A program made the position numbers and the translations under genes. The notes under the pieces are model-generated. The model ran no database searches. It was not told where the DNA came from and saw nothing but the letters and a program-made list of their open reading frames with translations. A stretch of 64,000 nucleotides of DNA from JAGVSZ01 sp963747775 (GTDB lineage: Bacteria > Pseudomonadota > Gammaproteobacteria > Burkholderiales > SG8-39): assembly GCA_963747775.1 (NCBI GenBank), contig CAVVGT010000016.1:682001-746000 (forward strand). The letters are read 5' to 3'. Below are positions 33,799 through 44,200 of the stretch, piece by piece. How positions within the stretch are numbered: the first letter of the stretch is position 1; each line of letters opens with the position of its first letter.

Positions 33799-35898
33799 AT
33801 GAGAATTTCCGGAACGTTGACGTGGGCGCTGGCCATCGCATTCGCCACTGCTATCGTCGCTACGGCCCACGCTCAAGGCGCCGCGGTGGGGAGCCCGCCA
33901 GCGCAGATCAAGCACTTCGACCCCAAGGGCAACCTGCCGTCGAAGTTCACGATCGAGCTGCGCAAGGGCATCTCCGCCACGCTGCCCTTCGAGGACAAGC
34001 GGGACTTCGACGAGGCGAAGAAGGGCTTCATCGCCGAGCCGCCCTTTCTGAAGATCATGGCCGATGCGGGCAACGTGGCCTGGGACATGGGCAGCTACCA
34101 GTGGCTGCTGCAAGCGAAGGACTTCCCGAGCATCCACGCGTCGCTGCAGCGCCAGGCCGTGCTGAACATGGCCTACGGCCTCTACGAGGTCCTGCCGGGC
34201 AAGATCTACCAGGTGCGCGGCTTCGATCTCGCCAACATCAGCTTCATCAAAGGCGATACCGGCTGGATCGTCTTCGACCCACTGACGGCGAAGGAAACCG
34301 CCCGCGCGGCACTCGAGTTCATCAACGAGAAGCTCGGCAAGCGGCCGGTTCTGGGTGTCGTCTACTCCCACTCCCACGTCGACCACTTCGGCGGCGTGCG
34401 CGGCGTGGCGGACGAAGCCGACGTGGTCAGCGGCAAGGTCAAGGTCATCGCACCCGAGGGCTTCATGCAGGCCGCGATCGAGGAGAACGTGTTCTCCGGC
34501 AACGCGATGTCGCGGCGCACCCAGTACTCCTACGCCGTGCTGCTGCCGCGCGACCCGCATGGTCACGTGGACTAGTCGATCGGCAAGAACGTGGCGAGCG
34601 GCAACGTCGGGCTGATCGCGCCGAACCTCATCATCAAGAAGGACTTCGAGGAGGTGACGATCGACGGCGTGAAGATGGTGTTCCAGAACACGCCGGACAC
34701 CGAGGCGCCGGTCGAGATGAACACCTACTTCCCGCAGTTCAAGGCCTTCTGGGCGGCCGAGAACATCACCGGCACCATCCACAACATCTACACGCCGCGC
34801 GGCGCGCCGGTGCGCAATGCGCTGAACTGGTCCAAACAGATCAACGTCGCGCTGTACCGGTTCGGCCAGGAAGCCGAGGTGATGTTCGCCTCGCACAGCT
34901 GGCCGCGCTGGGGCAACGCGCGCATCCAGGAAGTGCTGCGCACGCAGCGCGACACCTATGCCAACCTCAACAACCAGTCGCTGCACTATGCCAACCTGGG
35001 CGTGACGATCAACGAGATCCAGAACGTCTATCAGCTGCCGCCGAGCCTGTGGAAGCAATGGTCCGCGCACAGCTACCACGGGTCGGAACAACACAACAGC
35101 CGCGGCGTCATCAACCGCTTCCTCGGCTACTGGGACGGCAATCCGTTGAACATCGCGCCACTGTCGCCCAAGGACTCGGCGCCGCTCTACGTCGAGATGA
35201 TGGGCGGCTCGGACAGAATCAAGGCCAAGGGTAAGGAACTGATCGGCCAGGGCAGGTACCTCGAGGCGTCGGAGATCCTGAACAAGCTGGTGTTCGCGCA
35301 ACCCGGGAACCAAGAGGCCAAGAGCCTGCTGGCGGACGCCTTCGAGCAGCTCGGCTACCAGAAGGAAAGCCCGACGCTGCGCAACATCTTCCTACAGGGA
35401 GCGTACGAATTGCGCAATGGGCTTCCGGGCGGCACGCCCGTCAGGTCATCCGGGCCCGACATGATCCGGGCGATGTCGACGGAGAACTGGCTCGACTTCA
35501 TCGGCATCAGCATCGACCCGCGCAAGGCCGAGGGCATGCGCTTCACCATCAACCTGGTCACGCCCGACAACGGCGAGCAGCACCTGGTGGAGATGAGCAA
35601 CGCGACGCTGACCAACATCAAGGGCGTGCAGGCCGGCAAGCCGGATCTCACGATCACCATCAACCGCGCCGACCTCAACCAGGTGATGATGGGCGTGAAC
35701 TCTTTCGACGACTTGATCAAGGCTGGCAAGGCGAAGTTCGACGGCGACCGCAAGCCCTTCGACCAGCTCCGGGGCATCCTGGTGGCGTTCACGCCGGACT
35801 TCGAGATCCTGCCGGGAACGGCGGCGAAGAAGTCGACACCGGGCGCGAAGCCGTTCGAGGTGCCCGACCTGCTGCCGCCGAATTCGGCCGGCGACTGA
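33799..35898 (+). pseudogene. SdsA-type alkyl/aryl sulfatase interrupted by an in-frame TAG
   Basis: The ATG at 33799 follows CAGGGAG and opens a signal peptide (LAIAFATAIVATAHAQ). Codons 1-258 give the metallo-beta-lactamase half with the metal-binding VVYSHSHVDHFGG. TAG at 34573-34575 (codon 259) stops it after PHGHVD. The same frame resumes with SIGKNVASGNVGLIAPN and continues, without a shift, to 35898 through EAPVEMNTYFPQFKAFWAAENI, HSWPRWG, the dimerisation domain and an SCP2-like C-terminal domain. Full-length homologues are about 650-700 residues, matching 699 codons. These periplasmic enzymes cleave primary alkyl sulfates such as SDS. The amber codon probably replaces CAG (Gln) by a C-to-T change. 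Read-through is possible but unsupported. Confidence 0.85.
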
Positions 35899-35992
35899 AG
35901 CGCTACCCTCGCGCGGGCCGCAGCGGACTTTCGAGGCATGAAGTCCCGCTAGCGGCCCCGGCTGCCGTGCCCGAAAGGCCCGGAAAGCAACG

Positions 35993-36658
35993 TCAGATCA
36001 CGCCGTCTTTCGTCATCGTCGTGATGATCAGCTGGACGAACTGATCGATGATCTGCGGGACCGAGTCGAAACCGAGCGACGTGGTTGTGGCCGCCGACCA
36101 CAGCACCGCGGCGTTCTGCGTTTCGAACAGGCGCGTGTCGGCATGGACGTTCTGCGTCGTCGTGACCTGCGGCGGAATGGTCGTCGCCCACATCGAGTTG
36201 TAGTAGCCGTGGAAGCCGCCCCATCCCCCGCCCCACCCGGGGCCCCACGCCGGCCCCCATCCGGGGCCCCAGGCCGGGCCCATCACCATTCCGGGCGAGA
36301 CGTTGACCTGCGTCGAGACGTTGCTGATCCGCGTGACCATCGCGTGCGACACCCCGGCTGCGGCGATGGCCCGGCGCAGCCGGTCTTCATCGACCGGACC
36401 GTCTTCCGGGATGAACCGGTACGACTGCACCGCCTTGACGCCTGCCGGGGCGAGGGCGACGACCATCCGGTCCTCGAAAAGCCGCCGGCTGCTCGTGTCG
36501 CGGACGGCCGACATCACCAGCACGTTGCGCACCGCTTTCTTGCCGACGTATTCCGGGTTCGCCCATTGCGCATCTAGTCTCGTGGCCGGAACTGCGCAGG
36601 CGAGCACGAGAAGCGACGCGGCGACCGCGAGGAGGGCATTGGAGAAGCGCGTGCACAT
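35993..36658 (-). CDS. Lipoprotein with Gly/Trp/Pro-rich repeat
   Basis: The 221-residue product starts at the ATG 36658 with a lipoprotein signal (LAVAASLLVLACAVP). A conserved-looking domain follows (KKAVRNVLVMSAVRDTSSRRLFEDRM and AVQSYRFIPEDGPVDEDRLR), reminiscent of periplasmic DUF4136-like lipoproteins. In the middle GPAWGPGWGPAWGPGWGGG is a tandem WGPG repeat, probably a flexible surface. The C-terminal part (SVPQIIDQFVQLIITTMTKDGVI) ends in an amphipathic helix. I cannot assign a function. Confidence 0.7.
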   Translation of the reverse strand: MCTRFSNALLAVAASLLVLACAVPATRLDAQWANPEYVGKKAVRNVLVMSAVRDTSSRRLFEDRMVVALAPAGVKAVQSYRFIPEDGPVDEDRLRRAIAAAGVSHAMVTRISNVSTQVNVSPGMVMGPAWGPGWGPAWGPGWGGGWGGFHGYYNSMWATTIPPQVTTTQNVHADTRLFETQNAAVLWSAATTTSLGFDSVPQIIDQFVQLIITTMTKDGVI

Positions 36659-36762
36659 CGTCTTCTTGTTCCGGAGCTCTGGAGACACGATTTCGTCCGC
36701 AGACGCAGCGAACGTTCGCGCAAGGCTGCTCTACGCTTGAGAAGCCTCTGGCGCGCGCGCCC

Positions 36763-37257
36763 TCAATCCGAGCAGGTCGAGCGCAGCCGGCGCAGCGCCT
36801 CGTTCGAGGCCGGGAGGTTGGCCGGATTCTCGCCCTGGAAGTACCGCTCGCCCGGCGGCAACGACGGGCTGCCGGCCGGCGGCCAGCCGCGCACCGCGAC
36901 GACGCGCGGCGCAAGGCCGGCGGCGGCGACCCTGCCGCTGTCGATGTCGCGCTGGCACACGAGCAGGACCCCGTTGGCCGCGACCACACGGTTGCGCGCC
37001 GCGGCGAGCGGGGCCGCAGCCGACGCCGCGAGAGCCTGGGTCTCCGGCGGCAACGAGAGCAGGAAAAATCGTTGGCCCCCTGGATTCTGCGCGATCGCGC
37101 GGTCGGCCACTTCCTGGAAGCTGAATCCGTAGCCGGCGATATAAAGCCCGCCCTCGGACTGCGCCAATGTCGGCGCCGCCATCCCTGCGGCGCAGACCGC
37201 CGCGGCGATCGCGATGAGATTCGAGCAAAGTGAGGGACGTGTACGCGGTCGGGCCAT
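36763..37257 (-). CDS. Hypothetical secreted protein
   Basis: The 164-residue product from the ATG at 37257 has a signal peptide (LIAIAAAVCAAGMAAPTLAQ). The mature part contains IAGYGFSFQEVADRAIAQNP, QRFFLLSLPPETQALAAS and RVVAVRGWPPAGSPSLPPGE, and two cysteines (LLVCQRDID, RSTCSD). I recognise no family. It may be paired with the lipoprotein gene 104 bp downstream on the same strand. Confidence 0.6.
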   Translation of the reverse strand: MARPRTRPSLCSNLIAIAAAVCAAGMAAPTLAQSEGGLYIAGYGFSFQEVADRAIAQNPGGQRFFLLSLPPETQALAASAAAPLAAARNRVVAANGVLLVCQRDIDSGRVAAAGLAPRVVAVRGWPPAGSPSLPPGERYFQGENPANLPASNEALRRLRSTCSD

Positions 37258-37279
37258 GGGTCGAACTCCTCGGGTCCGA

Positions 37280-38059
37280 TTATCCGGCAAGCCGCGCTCG
37301 CACGCCGATGATCAGCGTCCGCCGGAACAGCATGCGACAGACCACGAAGCCCGCCACCGCCGCGGCCAGGTGCTTCAGCGTGTGGCCGCTCACGAGGTTC
37401 CCCAGCGCGAAGAGCTCCCGGTCGAACAGCTCCATGAGCTTCGCGATCACGTACGCCGCGAAGACCCAGTACACATCGCTCCCACGCGTGTATCGCGACG
37501 GGAGCAACAGCGCGATCACGAGCAGGATCACCACCGCATAGCCCTGCACGATCACGTAGGGCACGAGGTTGCCGGCGCCCGCCCGCTCCGTTGCGATCCA
37601 GTAGATGGCGGAGGCGGCTCCCGCCAGCAGCATCGGCATGAGGAGCGCGAGCCCGGCCCTTGCGCTGACGCGATCGACGATCTGGGCCGCGATCAGCGCC
37701 ATGAGCGAGATCGTTATCGGCAGCCGGTCCCAGAACAGGCGCTCGTTGTCCGGCGCGAGGTGGTAATACGCGGAACCCGCCGCGGTCAGCAGCAGGCCCA
37801 GGAAGAAGATGCCGTACGGCCAGCGCTCGGCCCCGAACTCGAAGCGCGTGCGCGGGAGAAGGACCACGATCAGGCCGGCGATCCCGGCCAGCAGGAACCC
37901 GACATTCGATACGACATCGAGGAGGTTCTCGATCCCGAACCCCGCACGGTGATCGGCGAAGTCGTGGTACGCGGCGGGCTGCGGCATGGCCGGCAGCAGG
38001 AAGGCCGCCGCGATGCTCAGCAGCGTGAAGCCAACGAGGTACCAGGTGCGGTTTGCCAC
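37280..38059 (-). CDS. Ceramidase-like (CREST superfamily) membrane protein
   Basis: The GTG at 38059 after GAGGGA gives 259 residues with about seven helices. The alkaline ceramidase/CREST features are visible: FADHRAGFGIENLLDVVSNVGFL near the N-terminus, AAGSAYYHLAPDNERLFWDRLP with the conserved histidine and aspartate, and SGHTLKHLAAAVAGF near the C-terminus with two histidines. These three motifs form the metal site in the superfamily. It may be a lipid amide hydrolase or another membrane hydrolase; the substrate is unknown. Confidence 0.75.
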   Translation of the reverse strand: MANRTWYLVGFTLLSIAAAFLLPAMPQPAAYHDFADHRAGFGIENLLDVVSNVGFLLAGIAGLIVVLLPRTRFEFGAERWPYGIFFLGLLLTAAGSAYYHLAPDNERLFWDRLPITISLMALIAAQIVDRVSARAGLALLMPMLLAGAASAIYWIATERAGAGNLVPYVIVQGYAVVILLVIALLLPSRYTRGSDVYWVFAAYVIAKLMELFDRELFALGNLVSGHTLKHLAAAVAGFVVCRMLFRRTLIIGVRARLAG

Positions 38060-38100
38060 GTCCCTCAACGCTCCCGTGCCAGGGCGTCGCAGTTTGCCGC

Positions 38101-39553
38101 TCAGAAGGACCCGAACAGGGTGCCGAGGACGATCACCGCCACGAGCGCCAGCAGCGCACCGACGATCCCGACCATCACGATGTCGAAGTAGCTCTTGCCG
38201 TGCGTCGACCCGCACACCGCGAGCAGCGTCACCACCGCGCCGTTGTGCGGCAGGCTGTCGAGCGTGCCCGCGCCGATCACCGCGACGCGGTGCATCAGCG
38301 CCGGATCAATGCCGAGCTCCGCGGCGAGAATCATGTAGGAGCCGCCGAGCGCATCGAGCGCGATCGTCAGGCCGCCCGATGCGGACCCGGTCAGCGCGGC
38401 GAGAATGTTGGTGGACACGGCGAGCGAGACGAGCGGCCCGCCGCCGATCGACAGCACCCAGTCGCGCACGACCTCGAACGCCGGCATCGCCGCCACGACC
38501 GCGCCGAAGCCCACGAGACTCGCGACGCTCAGAACGGGCAGGACCGAGGCGTTGGCCCCCGCGTCGACGGTGTCGCGCAGCGACGACAGCCGCCCGCGGT
38601 TCAGCGCGACGAGCGTCACGATGGCCGACGCGAGCGCCACGACCACCGACCACACGCCGCTCACCGACGCGAGCGGGATTCCGCCCCAGCGCTCTTCGGC
38701 AAGGAAGCTCGTGTCGAGGCGCGGCAGCACCGCGAGGGACATCGCGAGATTGACGAGGACCACCACCGCGAGCGGCAGCATCGCCACGAACACGCCCGGG
38801 GACCGGTCGCTGTGTCGGCCGCGATGCACCTCCGGCGGATCGAACGAGCTCGCGGTCGTTGCGCGCTCGCGCACGAGCGGGTCGTCGGCGGCGGCATCGG
38901 CGGCGACGGCCGCGGTGCCGTAACCCTCGCCCTTGCGGCGCGCACCGGCCTCCGCGCGCGCGAGCCACCACAGGCCGAAGCCGAGCATGATCGCCGCCGC
39001 GATCACGCCCAGCCCGGGCGCCGCGAACGGCGTGGTGCCGAAGAACGGCATCGGGATCGCGTTCTGGATCGCCGGCGTGCCCGGCAACGCGGTCATCGTG
39101 AACGTCGAGGTTCCGAGCGCAATCGCGGCCGGCATGAGCCGGTTCGGGATGTCCGCCGCGCGGAACAGCGCCTGCGCCATCGGTCCGAGGACGAAGAACG
39201 CGACGAACAGGCTCACGCCGCCGTACGTGACCAGCGCGCCGGCGAGCACGACCGCCAGGATCGCGCGCTTGGGTCCGAGCTTCTCGGTCATGAACTGCGC
39301 GATCGCCGCCGACCGAGCCGCTGTCCTCCATGAGCTTTCCGAACAGCGCGCCGAGCAGGAACAGCGGAAAGAATGATGCGAGAAAGCCCGCCGCCGAGCC
39401 CATGAAGGTCTGCGTCCAGTGCGCGAGCAGCGGCTCCGCGGCCGCGAGTGCGGCGATCATGCCGGCCGCCGGAGCAAGGATGAGCACGCTCCAGCCGCGG
39501 AACGACAGCCAGACGAGGACGCCGAGGCCGAGCAGGATGCCGAGCAACCCCAT
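38101..39553 (-). CDS. GntP family permease, second copy (frameshifted)
   Basis: A paralogue of the permease at 9.6 kb. The start at 39553 opens GLLGILLGLGVLVWLSFRGW and the first 80 residues run to FGKLMEDSGS, after which the frame is lost. The rest, from AIAQFMTEKLGPKRAILAVV to the end at 38101, is intact in another frame. Removing one base near 39311 joins the two (DSGSVAAIAQ) in register with the paralogue. Family motifs TYGGVSLFVAFFVLGP and MTALPGTPAIQNAIPMPFFG are present. Probably a sequencing error rather than a dead gene. The substrate is a hydroxyacid by homology. Confidence 0.82.
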
Positions 39554-39558
39554 GACCG

Positions 39559-40578
39559 CTAGATGCCTTCCAGGTAGGCGTCGATGTCGAGGGTCGACCG
39601 AACGCCGAGGTCCGCGCCGTGCGCGTCGAGGAACGCCGCTGCCGTGCGGCGCCCCTCGTCGCGCAGCATGCAGAAGAACTCCCACTCGGCGAGGAGCTTG
39701 GAGGAGTAGCCGAGGTCGATCATGGCATCGCTCGCGATGCGGTGGATGCGCATCTTCGCCAGGATCGCCCCCTCGCCGCTGCCGGGATCAACGACCTTCC
39801 GCAGCAGCGCCGCCATGCGCAGCTCCTTGATCAGCGTCGCGTTGAAGGCGATCTCGTTCAGGCGGTTGTGGATCTCGCGCGCCGTCTTCGGGGTGCCCGG
39901 CCGCTCGATCGGGTTGATTTGCACCAGGATCGTGTCCGACGCGTGGCATTCGCGGATCAGCGGCGCCATCGACGGGTTGCCCGAGTAGCCGCCGTCCCAG
40001 TACGCTTCGCCGTCGATTTCCACGGCCTGGAACATCGTGGGCAGGCACGCCGAGGCGAGGAGCACGTCGGGCGTGAGATCGGCGTTGCGGAACACGCGGC
40101 CGCGGCCGGTGCGCACGTTGGTCGCGGTGACGAAGAGCTTGATCGGCGCCGCGCCGAGCCGGTCGAAACGGACGCTGTCCGCCAGGATCTGGGTGAGCGG
40201 GTTCGAGCCGAAGGGGTTGGTGTCGTACGGCGAAAGCACCCGCGCCGCGATATCGAGGACCGCGAACACCGGCGAATAGTCGAGCGTCCAGCGGCCGGTC
40301 AGGATCTCGAGCGGGCCGCGGCGCAGGGGGCTGAGCAGCGCCGCGTCCGACACGCGCTTCCAGAACTGCTCGAGCGCGACCCGCGCCTGCGGAGGCCCGC
40401 CCTCGGTCAGCCCGTCGGCCATCACCACCGCATTCATCGCGCCGGCGGAGGTGCCGGAGATGCCGTCGAACTGGAGCCACGACTCCTCGAGCAGCCGGTC
40501 GAGGACGCCCCAGGTGAACGCGCCGTGCGCGCCGCCGCCCTGCAGCCCGAGGTCGACCGAAACGGGATCGCGATTCAT
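39559..40578 (-). CDS. Patatin-like phospholipase
   Basis: A 339-residue cytoplasmic-type patatin without a signal peptide. Motifs are LGLQGGGAHGAFTWGVLD (oxyanion), GTSAGAMNA (nucleophile Ser) and YWDGGYSGNPSM (Asp of the dyad). The rest is the helical extension of bacterial patatins with an acidic C-terminus. It is likely a lipase or acyl hydrolase, possibly linked to PHA or phospholipid turnover. It starts after a 46-bp gap from the SHOCT protein gene and ends 5 bp before the permease start on the same strand. Confidence 0.85.
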   Translation of the reverse strand: MNRDPVSVDLGLQGGGAHGAFTWGVLDRLLEESWLQFDGISGTSAGAMNAVVMADGLTEGGPPQARVALEQFWKRVSDAALLSPLRRGPLEILTGRWTLDYSPVFAVLDIAARVLSPYDTNPFGSNPLTQILADSVRFDRLGAAPIKLFVTATNVRTGRGRVFRNADLTPDVLLASACLPTMFQAVEIDGEAYWDGGYSGNPSMAPLIRECHASDTILVQINPIERPGTPKTAREIHNRLNEIAFNATLIKELRMAALLRKVVDPGSGEGAILAKMRIHRIASDAMIDLGYSSKLLAEWEFFCMLRDEGRRTAAAFLDAHGADLGVRSTLDIDAYLEGI

Positions 40579-40624
40579 CACGGCCTCTGCAGTGAAAGGG
40601 GCACGCCGCCGGCGGCATGCGGGG

Positions 40625-41002
40625 TCATGCGAGCGCTTTTGCCTTGAGCCGCGCGTACTCGTCGGCGTTGATGGTGCCGGCGTCGAGCAGCGCCTTCGCA
40701 TCGGCGATCTGCTCGGCGGGCGACTTGCCGGCAACGCCCTTGATGTATGCCTCGGTGTCGGACTTCGCCCGCTGCAGTGCCGCCCGCTGCCGTTCCGCCA
40801 TGCCGCGGCCGCGGGCGACGATGTAGATGAGCGCGGTCAGCAGCGGCACGAAGATGAGGCCGATGATCCAGAGCGCCTTGAAGCCGCCCCCGAGCTCGTG
40901 ATCGCGGAAGAGGTCGACGACGATCTGGAACAGGATGAGGATGTACGCGATGAAAACGAAAGTGGAGAAAATCAGCCAGAGGATGTCCCAGAAATTGCTC
41001 AT
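40625..41002 (-). CDS. SHOCT-domain membrane protein (PLDc_N-like)
   Basis: The 125-residue product has two helices of the PLDc_N/phospholipase-D-nuclease N-terminal kind (WDILWLIFSTFVFIAYILILFQIV and GFKALWIIGLIFVPLLTALIYIV). An alanine-rich charged linker and a C-terminal SHOCT motif (SPAEQIADAKALLDAGTINADEYARLKAKAL) complete it. Such small proteins are widespread and of unknown role; SHOCT is thought to mediate oligomerisation. Confidence 0.85.
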   Translation of the reverse strand: MSNFWDILWLIFSTFVFIAYILILFQIVVDLFRDHELGGGFKALWIIGLIFVPLLTALIYIVARGRGMAERQRAALQRAKSDTEAYIKGVAGKSPAEQIADAKALLDAGTINADEYARLKAKALA

Positions 41003-41211
41003 TCTTCTTCCTTGTTTAAGTAGCGTGAGATTGCGCTGACGCGGAGGCTACAACGAGACGGTGACATCTCTTGTTCGAGTCGACGGCGTAGACGCCTCGA
41101 TCGCTGCGCATGCTGCGCCGCACAAGCATTCTCTCCCATCCGAATCCCGACAGCAACTGCCGCGAATTGCGACGTGCGTTCCGCCCGGCCCGGGTCGGTG
41201 GCCGGGGGCGC

Positions 41212-44200
41212 TCAATCGAACGAGCGCCGGTAGGTGAAGCCGAAGCTCGAGGTGGTCTGGGTCGTCTGCGCATTCACGCTCAGCGTGCGCGTGAGCGCGA
41301 ATGTGAGCCGCACTAGATTGGCGGCGACGCTGAGTCCCTGCTCGTACTCGATGTAGAGCCGGTCGGAGAGACGCTTGCCGAACGCGACGACCTGCCCGGT
41401 CGCCGCGCCGCCGGAGGCGCCCCGCACCGCGATGTCGTCGAGCCCGATGTCCTGGATGATGCGGCGGTGGAGCGGCACCGCCTGGTCGGACGTGACGAGC
41501 TGTGCGGCCGCGGCCTGCAGCAGCGCCAGGTCCGCGCTCGACGCGTCGGGTGAGGCGCGACCGAGCACCAGCCACGACAGCTTCTCGGCGTCCGGCACCG
41601 GCGGACGCGAGGTCAGCCGGACCTGCGGGGCGCGCGCGGTGCCCGTCACCTCGACGCCCGCTTCGACCTGCAGATTCTTGCGCAGCGCCAGGATGTCGAG
41701 GGCGGGGTTGTCGATCGGGCCGTCGAACAGCAGCCGCCCGCGCTCGATGTCGAGCTTCTGCCCGAACGCGCGGTAGGTGCCGTCCGGCGCCGTCTCGATC
41801 GTGCCGCGCGCGACGATCACGCCGTCGGCGCGCGACTGCACCTGCACCTTGCCGCGCAGGTAAGCGTCGAGCCCCTGGCCGACGATGCGGAAGCGCGGCC
41901 CGGGGTCGAGCGTCATGTCGAGGTCGAGCGGCAGCGCGCGCGGGCCCGTCCGCCGCGCCGGCGCGGTTCGACCGACGATCACGACGTCGTCTCCGAGCCG
42001 GCTCGTATCCTGCGCGGCGAACTCGATGTAGCCCTCCTCGGCGCGCAGCGCGCCGCGCAGCGCGAGCTTCGTCTGCGACAGCGCCGCGGTGCCCGCGCCC
42101 GTGACCACCAGCCGCCGGTCGGGGCGGTTGAAGATGCGCAGCCGGTCCGCTTTCCAGGCGAGGTTCGCGCCGGCGCCGCCGCGCGCGAGCGTGCCGGTTG
42201 CGGTCAGCTCGCCCTCGGGACCCTTGATCGAGAGGTCCTCGAGCACCAGCGTGTCGCCGGCGAGCTTCGCGCGCAGCCGCCCCTCGCGCAGGGCGATGCC
42301 GTACTGCGGCACGTCTATCCGCACGTCGTCCGCGCTCGCGGCACCGTCGAGCGACGGCGCGCCGAGCGTCCCGCCGAGGGCGAGATCGAGCGCCGCGCGG
42401 CCGTTGATGATTGTCGACGTCCCCACCAGCTCGTCGAGCAGCCGCAGCGTCTTCACATCCGCCGTGACCCGGCCGGTGAGGCGCGCGTCGCGGGCGAGAC
42501 CGCTCGCGCTCGCCGACAGCGCGACCGTGCCGACGCTCGCCGCGTCCAGGCCCCCGGTCGCGGTCGGCGCGCCATCGACGAACTTCGCCTCGACGGCCAG
42601 CTGCGACAGGCCCAGCCCGAGCGGGGGACTGGCCGCCACCACGACGTCGCCGCTCTCGCGCTCGATGCGCGCGCTGCCGTTCAGCCGCGGGCTCATGTCG
42701 AGCGACCACTCGCCGCGCAGTCGCAGGTTCGTGCCGCGTTCGGCTTTCCACCCGGCCGCGGCGAGCAGCGGCGCGGCCGGCAGCGCGCGCAGGCGTCCCG
42801 CCGTCGAGATCCGTCCGTTCTCCCAGACGAAGCGCTCGACCGCGAACTCGCCCTCGAACCCGCGCACCGTCGCCGCGCCGAGCGCGACGCGATCGGGGGC
42901 GATCTCGAGCTGCGCCGGCGCGCCGAGCGCCATGGCATACTCGCCGCGGTTCTCAAGGCGGGCGACCGTCCCGCGCCATCCGCGCGCCCCGTCCCATTCG
43001 CCCTCGACGCGGGCAACGGCGTCGATGCCTTCCGCCGTCAGCGCGAGATCGATCGGCCGCTGTGCCCCGGAAGCGAGCTCGCCTTTCGCGTCCAGCGTAT
43101 TGATCGTCCGTTCGTTCGCCCAGCGCAATTTCGCGCCGCGCAGGTCGAACGCAATCGTCGGCCGGCCGCTGCTGCCGCCGATGATCACTTGCCCCGCGAG
43201 CTGTCCCGATGCGCGCGGGTCGAGCTGCGCGAGGTTGCGCGCGTCGACCTCGAGCGCGAGCGAATCGCCCGCCCATCCGTAGCTGCCCTTGGCGGTGATC
43301 CGATTCGCGCCGAGCGTCGCGGCGGCGTCGGCGTCGCGCACGCCTTGCGGCGAGGCGGCGAACGTGCCGCCGCCCGCGAGCGGCACGCCGCGAAATCGGC
43401 TGTCCGTCAGCGCGATCCGCACGTTGGCGTGCCACGCCGGCTCGAGGGTGCCGTTCGCGCGGACGTCGCCGTTCAGGACGGCCGTGGGCCAGTCGCCGAA
43501 CGCGGCCGGATCGAACCGGCTGAATTGCGCGCGCGCCTCGAATGGTTTCGCGCCGGCGAGCGACAGCGTGCCCTCGCCGCTCAACTCGCCGCGGCCCGCG
43601 GTCGCGCGCAGCCTCGAGATTTGAACGCGATCGCCCTCGCGCGACGCCGTGCCGGCGATGGCGATGCCCTTCTCGCGCAGATCGACGTCGAGGCGCTGCG
43701 CGTCCGCGTCGAGTTGCGCAACGACCTTGCCCGCAAGCCGCGTCTCGCGCAGCGGCGCGTGCAGGCCGCGGAGGTTCAGCGCCTCCACGACCAGGTTCCA
43801 GCGGCTGTGGCCCGCAGCGTCGATCTCGCCCTCGCCGCGCGCGCGTCCGGCGGCGCCGAGATCGGCGACGAGCGCGGACAGGCGCAGCGTGCTGCCGTCG
43901 TACGCGAACGTGCTCGTCGCATTCTTCAGCGGAACGCGGTCGGCGGCCGGCGTGCCCGGCAACGCGTTGTCGATGGCCACGTTGCCCGCATAGCTGCCGC
44001 GCTCGCCGCCCGCGGCGTCGAGCCGGAGCGTCGCCGCAGTCTTCGGCGCCTCCGGCACGAAGGCGGCGAGGTCGACGTCGCGCGCGGTGGCGCGGGCGCG
44101 GGCGAGCCATCGCGCCTCGAACGGCGCGAGCACGAGCTCGCCCTCGATCGGCGCGGCGCCTACGCGGCCGTCGAGCCGCACGTTCATCGAGAGCAGCGTG

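Noticed and set aside
34591..35898. A separate gene for the second half of the alkylsulfatase
   Set aside because: It begins at an internal Met with no ribosome site, and the homology is continuous with the part before the TAG.
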